DNA of 64,000 nt from Aliidiomarina minuta (GCF_003987145.1 NZ_PIPL01000001.1:1550001-1614000); one strand, 5' to 3'. Counted from the first letter of the stretch, positions 24,623 to 32,864 are shown. Notes: generated by a model not told the origin, from the sequence alone. Program-made: numbers and translations.

Positions 24623-25411
24623 TTAACGTGCAGGCAATGCATCCAGCGAAAGCAGGATTTCACGTGTGATCAGTTCTCGCTTGGCAAGGTCATCCATTCG
24701 GTTGGGGGTGTCTATATTAAGCGCGAAGAAAACCGGGCCGGCTGGCCATTCTACCCAGCCTACCCACCAGCCAATGCTGCCGTCCCAGCCCGTTTTCGCG
24801 CGCACAATCCAGTCAGATCCAGCCTCAACAATCATCAGATCTTTAACCAGTCTTTGATGTTCAACAGAGAAAGGCAGCTCATTGCGGTACAGTTGTTTTA
24901 AAAAAGAAATCTGTTCATAGGCGGAGATTGCCAGCTCGCCATCAATCCAGTAACTCCCTTCTTCTACTGAGGGATTTGCGTTGCCATAATCAATGCGCTC
25001 TAAATACTTTTGCGCAGCTTCAGTGCCAATATCTGCCGCAAACTTCTGATACACCCAGACCGCTGACATGCGCATAGCCGAACGTAAGTCCTGATCGCTG
25101 TTATATCCTGAGAAGCTTCGTTCTACGCCATCCCATTCAAATACCTCAAATTCATCCTGCACCACACCTGCATCCAGAGCGAATAAAGTATGGGGAATCT
25201 TGTATGTGGAAGCCGGGGAAAGTCGCTGCGACGCTCGATCCTGATCAAACACCTGCACAGTGCCATCGCTATCGCGCTCATCAACAACCACTATAGTGCC
25301 CTGAGCATCAAAGCTATCAAATACGCTTTCCCAATCAGAGCGTTCCTCACTCACCGCCGTTGTCGCAAAGGCCACACCCCCTATCAATAATAAGAACAGA
25401 CTAGTTTTCAT
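24623..25411 (-). CDS. Class D beta-lactamase, OXA-2-like
   Basis: 262 residues with signal peptide (cleavage after about Ala19). All class D motifs are present: S68-T-Y-K71 (active Ser and carbamylated Lys), S116-A-V118, Y142-G-N144, and K206-T-G208 followed by W. By eye it follows the OXA-2 subgroup as I recall it ('QDLRSAMR', 'RNELPF', 'HQRLVKDLMIVEAG', 'WWVGWVEWP', 'ALNIDTPNRMDDL'). A periplasmic serine enzyme hydrolysing penicillins and perhaps other beta-lactams is expected. The ATG at 25411 has GGAG; a longer in-frame start has no signal peptide at its front. It is chromosomal-looking, with no attC or IS seen beside it. Confidence 0.92.
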   Translation of the reverse strand: MKTSLFLLLIGGVAFATTAVSEERSDWESVFDSFDAQGTIVVVDERDSDGTVQVFDQDRASQRLSPASTYKIPHTLFALDAGVVQDEFEVFEWDGVERSFSGYNSDQDLRSAMRMSAVWVYQKFAADIGTEAAQKYLERIDYGNANPSVEEGSYWIDGELAISAYEQISFLKQLYRNELPFSVEHQRLVKDLMIVEAGSDWIVRAKTGWDGSIGWWVGWVEWPAGPVFFALNIDTPNRMDDLAKRELITREILLSLDALPAR

Positions 25412-25503
25412 GTATTCTCCAAAGGGCAATCGCCCACAACTGAAACATGGCACAGGGATTTCCGGAGGAACTCTCGTCACAAAAAACATTGTAAATAGAT
25501 GTC

Positions 25504-25680
25504 TTATTCAACAAAGTTTTTCCGTTCAATGGCGCGGAAAATACCGCCGAGCATTAAGCCCAAACCAACACCACAAATAAGTAAACCAGGAAGGTCCAGT
25601 ACACCACTAGCGCCCAGGCCTCCCATGAAAAAGCCTAAACCAACGATTGAAATAGTGAAATCCCATGTTTTACCCAGCAT
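25504..25680 (-). CDS. 58-residue small membrane protein
   Basis: ATG 25680 to TAA 25504-25506. A near-perfect ribosome site (GGGAGG, then TATAACA, then ATG) makes this a convincing small gene. The product has two glycine-rich hydrophobic segments ('ISIVGLGFFMGGLGASGVL' and 'GLLICGVGLGLMLGGIF') separated by a short loop, then a basic tail. I do not recognise the family. It lies upstream of the beta-lactamase on the same strand and could share its transcript. Confidence 0.7.
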   Translation of the reverse strand: MLGKTWDFTISIVGLGFFMGGLGASGVLDLPGLLICGVGLGLMLGGIFRAIERKNFVE

Positions 25681-25735
25681 TGTTATACCTCCCTATCATC
25701 AAGTCGACCAAATGTAAGAGCAAATGCCGAGGAAC

Positions 25736-26722
25736 TCAACGGTTAAGGACTTCACCCAGCCAGCTAAACATATCCTCATCAGCGATTCGCATTAACGAGT
25801 GGCCTGCTTCAGGGTAGATCTTCAACTCATACTCATGACCGCTTTCATCCAATGCCGCGGCCAGAAGGTGGGCCTGTTCAACGTCTACACGTTCGTCCTG
25901 CTCGCCGTGTAATATCAATACTGGCACCTGAGGCAGTTCATCAGCCCAGTATACGACTGAGCGGTCTTTCATCGCTTGTTCCCGGTTTTCGTCAAAGTCT
26001 GGTACCCGGTTCTCATAGACCTCAATCATCTCCGGACGGGTAACTAAAGACTGCTCGTGATCAGCTGCACCCATCTCAAAAACCAGCGCATGAATATCAT
26101 CCCGCCCCCTGGCCACCTGCATCATTTGCGTGGCACCGCGACTGGAGCCCCACAGCGCAATACGATCATGGTCAACATTATCCATGCCCTGTACGATAGA
26201 CAAAATTGCCCGCGCATCGTCTACATCAGCACCACCGAATTCATCTTCAGCGCGCAGGTTACTTCCTATAATGGTGTAGCCCTCCCCCACCATTCCCATG
26301 TAACGGGCGTAGAGGTTCACAAAGTTAATAGCGCCGAAGCTACCATTGCCGCCGCGGTGAAAAACCAGTACCGGGGTGTCCTCATAGCTATTAGCTGGCC
26401 GCACCATGAACCCTGGTACTTCGACACCGTCGACGTCGTAGGTAAAGCGCAGACATTCTGTCTGACTTTGCCGCGCGGCAAAAAAGCGGTCACTGAAAAG
26501 TCTATCGAAATTCTGGTTCCATGGTGTGAAGCTGGTTTCCGCAGCTACCGTGCGCAAGACCTCCGCATCATCAAAAGGAGGCGCAAAGCAATCCTGCTGG
26601 CTGCTAATGCCCTCGTAACTGCTAAAGAATTGCGGTGAATCTTCAGCCTGCACAGAAGAAACTGATGCTGCAACGAATGCAAGCGACATAAAAGGCACTG
26701 CAAGGTGAGAAAGTTTAAGCAT
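25736..26722 (-). CDS. Secreted alpha/beta-hydrolase, prolyl-oligopeptidase/dienelactone-hydrolase-like
   Basis: 328 residues from the ATG at 26722 (AAAAGGA site). The signal peptide ends near 'SVQA'. The catalytic region shows 'PVLVFHRGGNGSFG' (oxyanion), the nucleophile elbow GSSRGATQ, the acid in 'ILHGEQDERVDVEQA' and the His in 'YPEAGHSL'. The layout is that of peptidase S9-like esterases acting in the periplasm. The natural substrate is unknown. A small coupled gene lies 13 bases upstream. Confidence 0.85.
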   Translation of the reverse strand: MLKLSHLAVPFMSLAFVAASVSSVQAEDSPQFFSSYEGISSQQDCFAPPFDDAEVLRTVAAETSFTPWNQNFDRLFSDRFFAARQSQTECLRFTYDVDGVEVPGFMVRPANSYEDTPVLVFHRGGNGSFGAINFVNLYARYMGMVGEGYTIIGSNLRAEDEFGGADVDDARAILSIVQGMDNVDHDRIALWGSSRGATQMMQVARGRDDIHALVFEMGAADHEQSLVTRPEMIEVYENRVPDFDENREQAMKDRSVVYWADELPQVPVLILHGEQDERVDVEQAHLLAAALDESGHEYELKIYPEAGHSLMRIADEDMFSWLGEVLNR

Positions 26723-26735
26723 AATGAACATCCTT

Positions 26736-26903
26736 TTATCTTAGTTTTAAGTTATCAGGGGTTTGCATACTAGCGCTCACATAGCCTTCTGCAATCAACT
26801 CAGCGACAAACTTTCGGGACACTAACTTATCTGAATCAATCCGCACCGGAAGTGAACCGGTATGGATATCAAACAGGGTTAACAAGTAATTTTCTTTCTT
26901 CAT
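26736..26903 (-). CDS. 55-residue small protein coupled to the upstream membrane protein
   Basis: ATG 26903 overlaps the stop of the preceding gene as ATGA; the stop is TAA at 26736-26738. The product is soluble and begins MKKENYLLTLFDIHTG, then 'VRIDSDKLVSRKFVAELIAEGYVSAS'. The strand-helix rhythm and the translational coupling argue that it is real. Family not recognised. It ends 13 bases before the hydrolase start, so three genes may form one operon. Confidence 0.6.
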   Translation of the reverse strand: MKKENYLLTLFDIHTGSLPVRIDSDKLVSRKFVAELIAEGYVSASMQTPDNLKLR

Positions 26904-27355
26904 TTAGCAAGTTCTTTGGTTCTACGCATGTGTACGCCGATGCGCCAGTAAAAGAGAACCCCATAAATACCGAGCCCCAACAATCCGTAGGTTACGGGAA
27001 AATCAGCGCGTACATCCGAATCAGTAGCTCCTTCATAAAAGACACCGGCAAGCGCAAGCAACAACATTAATGCGAAAAACTTAACTTCCATAACCCAGGC
27101 AATCGCAAAAAAACGGGTAAAGAAGTTTTCACCTTCGTAGCCACCATTGCCGTGACGCACGTAAAACAGTCCGCCAATGGTGATAACAACCCAAACTATA
27201 AGTATCCAGCTATCTGGCTTGTATTCTTCACTAGATGGAATCAGAAGCACACTTAACCAAAGGGCATGCGCAATAAAGTACTTAAATGCATTACGCTCTG
27301 ATATCTTGCCCGTTGCTAATTCTTCTCTGACATTTTTAATATTCCAAAAATACAT
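26900..27355 (-). CDS. Membrane protein of unknown function
   Basis: 151 residues with four predicted helices (about 28-42, 50-66, 88-106, 121-140) and an N-terminal cytosolic segment 'NVREELATGKISERNAFKYF'. AGGAG is placed well before the ATG. It is coupled to the 55-residue gene downstream. I see no motif linking it to a known transporter or enzyme. Confidence 0.65.
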   Translation of the reverse strand: MYFWNIKNVREELATGKISERNAFKYFIAHALWLSVLLIPSSEEYKPDSWILIVWVVITIGGLFYVRHGNGGYEGENFFTRFFAIAWVMEVKFFALMLLLALAGVFYEGATDSDVRADFPVTYGLLGLGIYGVLFYWRIGVHMRRTKELAK

Positions 27356-27381
27356 TCTGACTCCTGATTTTGGGGCATGCA

Positions 27382-27503
27382 GATGCTGAATCAGGAAAGA
27401 GTCAATGAAGTTATACGCTCTAGTCCTTTAAAGCAGGGGCATGCAGATTGTAATTTTTAGGCCTTTTTAAAAGATTATAAGGTTGAATTCAGCATTACAA
27501 CCC
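27382..27503 (+). repeat. Dispersed repeat, copy 1
   Basis: About 120 bases that recur, diverged, at 47034-47156. Shared blocks in order: GATGCTGAAT, a GAAA-AGAGTC-ATG segment, CTCTA-TCCTTTAAAGCA, CTTTTT and AAGATTAT, TATAAGGTTGAATT, AGCATTACAACCC. Both copies are intergenic and in the same orientation. It is not obviously coding and I see no terminal repeat structure; its nature is unknown. Confidence 0.6.
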
Positions 27504-27542
27504 CGAACGCTGAAGCGGAAAGTCAGGCCTAATCATTCAGTA

Positions 27543-28187
27543 TTATTGAATCGGAATGGCGACTCGCGCGAGAAACCCATTTCTTTGTCGTGAGAACGAA
27601 ACAGCAACTGTCGACACCTTGCCCGTCACACGGTTCTCATCAACGAATCCCCAGGCACGGGAATCCACACTATTGTTGCGAAAGTCGCCCATTACAAAAA
27701 GCTTGCCTTCGGGAACAACAAGGGTTCTTCCGAAGTAAGGAATGCTTCTATTCCTGTTTACTTTAAAGGCGTGAGGACTCCCTAACAGATCTTCGATACC
27801 AAGCAGAATGTCTTCACTTGATTCAGTAACCGACTGTTCCATCCGAAGGCCATTTATATAAATGGCATTACCTTCTATGTGCAAGGTATCACCAGGAACG
27901 CCGATGACCCGCTTCACATGGAGAATGTCTTCATGAGGCGGAATGAAGGTAATAATATCGCCCCGCTCAGGATGCTTCCATGTGAAAAGCCGTTTATTGA
28001 AAAAAGGCAGCGAGGGTCCAAAGCTGGTTTTATTAATCCAGAGCACATCTCCCGGAAGGATCGTAGGCTCCATTGAGCTTGTAGGAACGTGCGACCAGTC
28101 AGCGTAGGCCGTGCGAAAAAACATCATCAGGAGAATTAAGACGAGAAGTGACTTATACCCCTTAAAAAATAGTTTTATCTTGTGCAT
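27543..28187 (-). CDS. Signal peptidase I-like protein (S26), accessory copy
   Basis: 214 residues from the ATG at 28187, with GAGGAG ahead. A single N-terminal membrane helix (about 13-28) precedes the catalytic Ser38 in 'PTSSMEPT', general-base Lys92 in 'HVKRVIGVPGD', and box E 'MGDFRNNSVDSRAWG'. The length and single anchor differ from housekeeping LepB of this group (two helices, about 300 residues), so it is probably an additional peptidase with a narrower substrate range. No specific substrate gene is adjacent. Confidence 0.85.
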   Translation of the reverse strand: MHKIKLFFKGYKSLLVLILLMMFFRTAYADWSHVPTSSMEPTILPGDVLWINKTSFGPSLPFFNKRLFTWKHPERGDIITFIPPHEDILHVKRVIGVPGDTLHIEGNAIYINGLRMEQSVTESSEDILLGIEDLLGSPHAFKVNRNRSIPYFGRTLVVPEGKLFVMGDFRNNSVDSRAWGFVDENRVTGKVSTVAVSFSRQRNGFLARVAIPIQ

Positions 28188-28249
28188 GTATATCACTCCT
28201 CATCAAGGGGTAGCGTAAGTTTACGACCACCTGACAAACTTATAATACG

Positions 28250-28444
28250 TCAATCAGTCGACGTCTCAGCAACCGACTGTATTGGCTCATTAACACGCAG
28301 TTCGTGAATAAAATCAAGATCACTGGTTATAACACCAACCCCCAGTAGCAACTCGACCATCTGCTCAGACAAAGAATTGATATCAATCGCCGGGCTGGTA
28401 ATGTCGTTATGTTTCTTGATGGTTTCTTCCTTGAGTATGGAGAG
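28250..28444 (-). pseudogene. Possible orphan gene fragment without a start
   Basis: In the 307-base gap between the signal peptidase and the DUF1801 gene, a frame of about 64 codons ends at TGA 28250-28252. It encodes 'DINSLSEQMVELLLGVGVITSDLDFIHELR' and looks like protein, but has no ATG or GTG start and no ribosome site, and a stop (28445-28447) closes it upstream. I read it as a gene remnant. The identity is unknown. Confidence 0.3.
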
Positions 28445-28494
28445 TTACTGCCATCAGTTCCTGCAGCGAGTTAGCGAAAGAATTCTGCTAAAAC

Positions 28495-28899
28495 TTAAGC
28501 GCCAAGCAATGGGCGGTGTTTCAGGCTATGGTACTTTAACGCCATTTGCAGGCAATGACTAAGCGGTCCTGCTTCGATATTAGCCCCTAAAGGAATAAGG
28601 ATGGCTCGTTTTCCCTCATATTCGAATTCATCCGGGTATATCTCTTTGAAGGTTTCAATCAATGTAGTCTGGCAATGGAAAAATACCTTTATGACATGCG
28701 GATCTTTTGTTTTCCAGTCGATTCGAATCGTCGTGCCACCTTTGACAAGATAGCTCGCTTCCCCCCACTTGAGACTTTCTTCAACAGCGCCCAAAGTGTT
28801 TTCTTCAGCGATAGTAAAAATAAGGCGACGAACAGCCTCGAGCTGCCTTTGTGCCTCTATAGGGTGGGTAGCAAATTTAGTCTGTATTTCAGGCTTCAC
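28495..28899 (-). CDS. DUF1801-family protein
   Basis: 134 residues from a GTG at 28899, which has GGAGG four bases upstream and gives the family's normal length. The fold is seen in 'LIFTIAEENTLGAVEESLKWGEASYLVKGGTTIRIDWKTKDPHVIKVFFHC' and 'YPDEFEYEGKRAILIPLG'. An in-frame ATG at 29004 would add 35 residues that belong to an unrelated antitoxin family (see 28900-29004), so I treat the longer form as an accidental or real fusion. Function unknown. Confidence 0.7.
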   Translation of the reverse strand: MKPEIQTKFATHPIEAQRQLEAVRRLIFTIAEENTLGAVEESLKWGEASYLVKGGTTIRIDWKTKDPHVIKVFFHCQTTLIETFKEIYPDEFEYEGKRAILIPLGANIEAGPLSHCLQMALKYHSLKHRPLLGA

Positions 28900-29004
28900 A
28901 CTGCCTCCGGTTTCCAGTACCGAGTTATCAACCCGATAATGCCCTCGTGTATTGAGCCAATCAAGCACTTCCGCTAAACGCCAGATCGAAGCATAAGCTT
29001 TCAT
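28900..29004 (-). repeat. Antitoxin C-terminal fragment fused in frame to the DUF1801 gene
   Basis: Encodes 'ASIWRLAEVLDWLNTRGHYRVDNSVLE', against 'ASIWHLAEVLDWFNTRGTYKFDNSVLE' in the intact antitoxin-like gene at 41056-41580. The DNA is similar too, over about 85 bases. It stops abruptly after 'SVLE' and continues without a break into the DUF1801 frame. It is one of three broken copies of that gene in the window. Confidence 0.8.
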
Positions 29005-29119
29005 ATCGCCTGTAATGAAAAATTCATACGCTTCTGGTAATCTCGAACTCCTGTTATTTTGTTTTTTACTGAGTGCTGTTGTCGTTATGAGTCAATTGTT
29101 TTTTTTCGGTCCGCTCCAG

Positions 29120-31174
29120 ATGCCCTATTCCCGCAAGCTTATCAGCACTCTTGTGCTCAGTACTCTGGCGTTTACCGGTATCAGTGCCTGTAGCCCGTCC
29201 GGTGAAACTGAGACAACCGCGAGTGAATCCGCCCCCGTTGCACCGGAGCAGCGTCGCGCCTTATTGGTCAGTATTGATTCACTGAACGAAGCTATTTTAA
29301 AACAGAATCTGACCCGCAACGAGGCCCCCAACTTTTATCAGTTGTTTGCACAAGGTGCCTGTACCGAGTATGCCCAGGCCGCATTTCCATCGGTCACCGC
29401 GGCAGGTCATTCGGCCATCTGGACAGGTGCCTATGGTAATGTCACTCAGGTTACCGGCAATACCTCGCACCGTTTACCGCGCGACCAAGGCACCGTCATG
29501 AACCTGACTTCGGGCTTTGACAGCGACAACGCCGCGGCTGAACCGATTTGGGTAACCGCGGCTTTAAACAACCGCTCAGCAGGTGGCCACCATGTGACTC
29601 AAGCGCCAAACGTACCGGGTTTCCCGGCACGGGTCGGTGAGCCGGACGAGCAGGCTTTGGCCGATCAAGCACGCATTGCATCCGCCTATGAGCAGGACAA
29701 CCTGACCGTAATGAACGGTTATAATATTCAGGTTAATTTCGACAGCGCGTTAAGCGCCGATGATGTCGAGTGGTTGGATGACGCGGAATGGCAAAACCTG
29801 AGTGCGCTGGATATCGACTTTAATAACGCCGAAGTGTCGCCCCGTTACTTTCAGTGGGAAAACCGGGCCGGTGCTTTTTATGGCGTATTCTACGGTAAAA
29901 ACCAGTACGACCGCGTGGCGGTAAACACACGGCCGGATGGCGAAGGCGCTATCATCGCCGTGGCTCACCCTGTAGAAGATAGTTCACCTGAAGGTCGCAC
30001 CCTGGCGCGTTTTTTCTCTGAACCGCTCACCGTTGCAACCGAAAAAGGCAATACCTTTCTTCGCTTGCGACTCTTTGACGCCGCAGAAGATGGCTCTGAT
30101 TTTCTACTCTATCACCCCGCCATGCATGTGACGGATATCAACCACGCCGAGAAGCGTGATCGTTATGATGAACAAGTCCGGGGCTGGTTCGGCAACGCTT
30201 CATCCCGTCTTTACAGTCGCGGTGGTTTAGGCACCCCCTTATTTGAGGACGGCGATGGCACGGCCGAAGCGCGTTATCTGGAAACCGCTGAACTGTCGAC
30301 TCGTATCTTCAATAAAGGCTCTTCTTTCTTCTGGAACGAGTTAGGCGTTGATCTGCTTGTGGATTATTTTCCTCTGGGCGATGCTATCGATCATACCCTC
30401 AGCGGCTACTTTGCCAAAGAATCACCAGCGTACAACGAAGAGCACGCTACCCGCGCCCATGAGTTACGCAATCGCACCTGGCAGCTTGTCGATATGCGCT
30501 TAGGCCATTTAATGGCCTTGACGCAAGGCCCTGAAAGCGCTCTTTTTGTAGCCGGTGACCATGGCATGCGCCCCAGTTGGCGTGAATTTTTGCCTAATGT
30601 ATTGTTACAGAAAGCAGGACTGCAAGTACTGGATAGCAATGGCATGGTCGATCTCTCACAATCTCTTGCGGTGTCACCCAATGCCTACTGGATAACGGTG
30701 AACACCACTGAGTGGCGTCACGGCATTGTTGCAGAAGAAGACAAAGATGACGTTATCGCACGCATCGTTGAGGCGCTTGAGAATCTGACAGACGACAACG
30801 GCGAGCCGGTCATTAAACGTGTTTATATTGCTGATGAGCATCCCGAGCTAGGATTGGGCGGTGCTGCTGGGGGAGATGTATACTGGGAAACGGTTCGCGG
30901 TTACAGTCCGAGCCGCCAAATGAGAGCCGATTCGCCAGTGAACACCGACGCCCGCATATTTGCAGGACACTCGCATGCATCTACCAGCCCCGATATGTAC
31001 ACCGCAACCTGCGCGTTTGGCCAACACTTTCCGGCTCGGCGTATTCCAGCATCACAGCTAATTGATATAGCGCCAACCATCTCTGACTATCTGCAAATCC
31101 CAGCACCGATTCATGCCCGTGGCCGCTCGCTGTACCCTGAACTGACCGCTAGCGAGGATCAGCGGGATGAATAA
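29120..31174 (+). CDS. Alkaline-phosphatase-family lipoprotein (nucleotide pyrophosphatase/phosphodiesterase superfamily)
   Basis: 684 residues. I start at the ATG at 29120 because it begins a lipoprotein signal (basic, hydrophobic, lipobox GISAC near residue 24); starts up to 35 codons earlier are open, and none has a clear ribosome site. The AP-superfamily core shows 'ALLVSIDSL' (metal Asp), 'AFPSVTAAGHSAIWTG' with the nucleophilic Thr/Ser, 'DHTLSGYFAK', 'LFVAGDHGMRP' (metal Asp-His) and 'FAGHSHAS'. It would be a large periplasm-facing phosphatase or phosphodiesterase. A fragment of a diverged paralogue lies at 33048-33126. Its 3' end overlaps the next gene by 26 bases. Confidence 0.82.
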   Translation: MPYSRKLISTLVLSTLAFTGISACSPSGETETTASESAPVAPEQRRALLVSIDSLNEAILKQNLTRNEAPNFYQLFAQGACTEYAQAAFPSVTAAGHSAIWTGAYGNVTQVTGNTSHRLPRDQGTVMNLTSGFDSDNAAAEPIWVTAALNNRSAGGHHVTQAPNVPGFPARVGEPDEQALADQARIASAYEQDNLTVMNGYNIQVNFDSALSADDVEWLDDAEWQNLSALDIDFNNAEVSPRYFQWENRAGAFYGVFYGKNQYDRVAVNTRPDGEGAIIAVAHPVEDSSPEGRTLARFFSEPLTVATEKGNTFLRLRLFDAAEDGSDFLLYHPAMHVTDINHAEKRDRYDEQVRGWFGNASSRLYSRGGLGTPLFEDGDGTAEARYLETAELSTRIFNKGSSFFWNELGVDLLVDYFPLGDAIDHTLSGYFAKESPAYNEEHATRAHELRNRTWQLVDMRLGHLMALTQGPESALFVAGDHGMRPSWREFLPNVLLQKAGLQVLDSNGMVDLSQSLAVSPNAYWITVNTTEWRHGIVAEEDKDDVIARIVEALENLTDDNGEPVIKRVYIADEHPELGLGGAAGGDVYWETVRGYSPSRQMRADSPVNTDARIFAGHSHASTSPDMYTATCAFGQHFPARRIPASQLIDIAPTISDYLQIPAPIHARGRSLYPELTASEDQRDE

Positions 31175-31523
31175 TAACTTTTGGGGCGGGCGCAACACCC
31201 ATTTTATACACATTCCACTGACGGTCCGTCGGTGGAAGTTCGTCCTCACAGGTAATTTCATAGGCTAAGTGCCCGTCCAGGCGACAAATTCGCCAGGATT
31301 TGAATCCGATTGAATAGGATATCGCCGGACTTCTGGCGGCTTTACCGTCGGCACGATCCCAGGCCATCTTGCCGTTCCAGTAACCAGGACTCGACATCAC
31401 ATTGGCATCTGATTTAGTCGGCGGAGCCTCAGAAGGCACATAAAGACCATCGCACTCAGGTAAACCAGAGCCGGAGACTTCAAGGAATAAGGTGTTCGGT
31501 GGAAGGTTTTCTGTATCTGTCAT
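31149..31523 (-). CDS. Conserved hypothetical protein
   Basis: 124 residues, soluble, Pro- and Trp-rich: 'FLEVSGSGLPECDGLYVPSEAPP', 'SPGYWNGKMAWDRADGKAARSPAISYS', 'WRICRLDGHLAYEI'. The repeated short-strand layout suggests a small beta-rich fold. I have a weak impression of relatives in algae and marine bacteria, but no function. The last 26 bases overlap the convergent phosphatase gene, which may limit co-expression. Confidence 0.6.
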   Translation of the reverse strand: MTDTENLPPNTLFLEVSGSGLPECDGLYVPSEAPPTKSDANVMSSPGYWNGKMAWDRADGKAARSPAISYSIGFKSWRICRLDGHLAYEITCEDELPPTDRQWNVYKMGVAPAPKVIIHPADPR

Positions 31524-31541
31524 TTAGTTATTCTCACTAGG

Positions 31542-32171
31542 TTAAGTTTTATTCTTCAAATTCTTCGCCTCCCACAATACCTTTACCGGAGCAGAAAGTC
31601 TTTCAGGGCGGCGCGGTGTGGCTTCGGCAAAAGCTTCCTGTAGCTTTTTCATGTCAGCTTCAAGGTCATCGGAAGGCTGCAGAATAATGGGAAAGGTCAG
31701 CTGTTTTTTACCGTAATCAGCCACAGCCAGTACTATGGGCACATCAGCTTGACGTGCAATGCGGTGAAAACCGGTTTTCCACTTTTTGGCGTTTTTGCGT
31801 GTTCCCTCGGGGGTGGCCACAATAGCCATATGATCGTTGTTATTGAATTGCTCAACCATTTGCCCCACGGTACCACCGGGTTGCGAGCGGTCTACCGGGA
31901 TAGCTCCGAGTTTACGCAACAACCAGCCAAGGGGCCCTTTGAACAGGTTATGCTTAATCATAAAGCGGGCATCAAGTCCCAGCGCAATGCCGCAGACCAG
32001 CCCCAGGATACCGTCCCAGTTCGATGTATGCGGCCCGGCGACTACCATGGCTTTTGGAATATCGGGAAAAGGTTCTATGCGCCAGCCCACCATGCGCAAC
32101 ACCCGTAAAGCAATGCGTTGCATCAGCGAAGCTTTGCCATGAATCTTATTGGAGTTTTTGTTTTCTGGCAT
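31542..32171 (-). CDS. 1-acyl-sn-glycerol-3-phosphate acyltransferase-like (PlsC family)
   Basis: 209 residues. The acyltransferase box I HTSNWD (HxxxxD) is in 'VVAGPHTSNWDGI', a block-II-like 'PVDRSQPGG' follows and box III is 'ATPEGTRKN'. These membrane-associated enzymes acylate lysophosphatidic acid or related lysolipids. The short length and the 'GPHTSNWD' form match the subgroup often annotated as lysophospholipid acyltransferase. It ends 18 bases before the hypothetical gene; the ribosome site is weak. Confidence 0.85.
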   Translation of the reverse strand: MPENKNSNKIHGKASLMQRIALRVLRMVGWRIEPFPDIPKAMVVAGPHTSNWDGILGLVCGIALGLDARFMIKHNLFKGPLGWLLRKLGAIPVDRSQPGGTVGQMVEQFNNNDHMAIVATPEGTRKNAKKWKTGFHRIARQADVPIVLAVADYGKKQLTFPIILQPSDDLEADMKKLQEAFAEATPRRPERLSAPVKVLWEAKNLKNKT

Positions 32172-32248
32172 CTTTGGCTATCCATTCAAAACAATAAAAC
32201 GAGCTTTGATTATATCAAAGAAAAATAGATTGTTTTCTGCGCGCATAG

Positions 32249-32563
32249 TTATGCCGCGTTTAACGGTTTAATACGTTCAACGTCGTCCTTAACCACTTGA
32301 GACGCTGCCCAAAGATCGACAGCCCGCTGAGCATTCAGCCAGAATTCCGGAGAGTTACCGAACAAACGGGCAAGCCGGAGCGCCATTTCAGGGCTCACAG
32401 CACGGCGCTCACGCAACAGTTCATTAATAGACTGGCGCGAAACACCCAGAGACTTAGCCAGTCCTGCCACCGTCAGTTCATAATCCGGCATAAAGTCCTC
32501 TCTTAGCATCTCGCCAGGATGAGTCGGCTTACGCTGCATGCCTGCCGTGTTAAGAATCGCCAT
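32249..32563 (-). CDS. higA: HigA-family antitoxin
   Basis: 104 residues from the ATG at 32563 (GAGGAGG, excellent). 'RKPTHPGEMLREDFMPDYELTVAGLAKSLGVSRQSINELLRERRAVSPEMALRLARLFGNSPEFWLNAQ' is the standard HigA/VapI XRE pattern. It neutralises HigB, whose gene is immediately upstream (13-base gap), and represses the shared promoter. The toxin-first order is characteristic of higBA. Intact. Confidence 0.92.
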   Translation of the reverse strand: MAILNTAGMQRKPTHPGEMLREDFMPDYELTVAGLAKSLGVSRQSINELLRERRAVSPEMALRLARLFGNSPEFWLNAQRAVDLWAASQVVKDDVERIKPLNAA

Positions 32564-32576
32564 ACTTATTTCCTCC

Positions 32577-32858
32577 TCAGTGGTAGTCACACACTTCGAC
32601 CTCGTACGCATCACCACCTTCAAAGCGAAAGCATATGCGCCACTGATCATTAATTGAAATCGCATGCTGCCCTTGCCTGTCTCCATACAGTGGATGCAGG
32701 CGATTGCCGGGCGGCACTTTCAAATCCTCCAACTGCTCAGCCAGATTCACATATTCCAGCTTTCTGGCAGCTCTCGGAGCAACATCCGCGGGAAATTTCT
32801 TTGATTTGCCTTTGGAGTAAAGCCCTTGAGCCCGTTTATCAGCGAAGGATTTAATCAT
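32577..32858 (-). CDS. higB: HigB-family toxin
   Basis: 93 residues from the ATG at 32858: 'MIKSFADKRAQGLYSKGKSKKFPADVAPRAARKLEYVNLA', then 'LHPLYGDRQGQHAISINDQWRICFRF' and the end 'VEVCDYH'. HigB is a RelE-fold ribosome-dependent mRNA endonuclease; the late Arg/Phe and Tyr-His residues are conserved here. There is no ribosome site before the ATG and the predicted transcription start falls on it (see 32865-32893), so the mRNA may be leaderless. Confidence 0.92.
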   Translation of the reverse strand: MIKSFADKRAQGLYSKGKSKKFPADVAPRAARKLEYVNLAEQLEDLKVPPGNRLHPLYGDRQGQHAISINDQWRICFRFEGGDAYEVEVCDYH

Positions 32859-32864
32859 ACAACA

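Noticed and set aside
28377..28562. A plus-strand open frame between the signal peptidase and DUF1801 genes.
   Set aside because: No ribosome site, overlaps the DUF1801 gene on the other strand, and the minus-strand frame at 28250-28444 looks more like protein.
29015..29120. Longer start for the alkaline-phosphatase-family protein.
   Set aside because: The extra 35 residues would bury the lipoprotein signal that begins at 29120; no start has a convincing ribosome site, so the shorter form was chosen on signal-peptide grounds.
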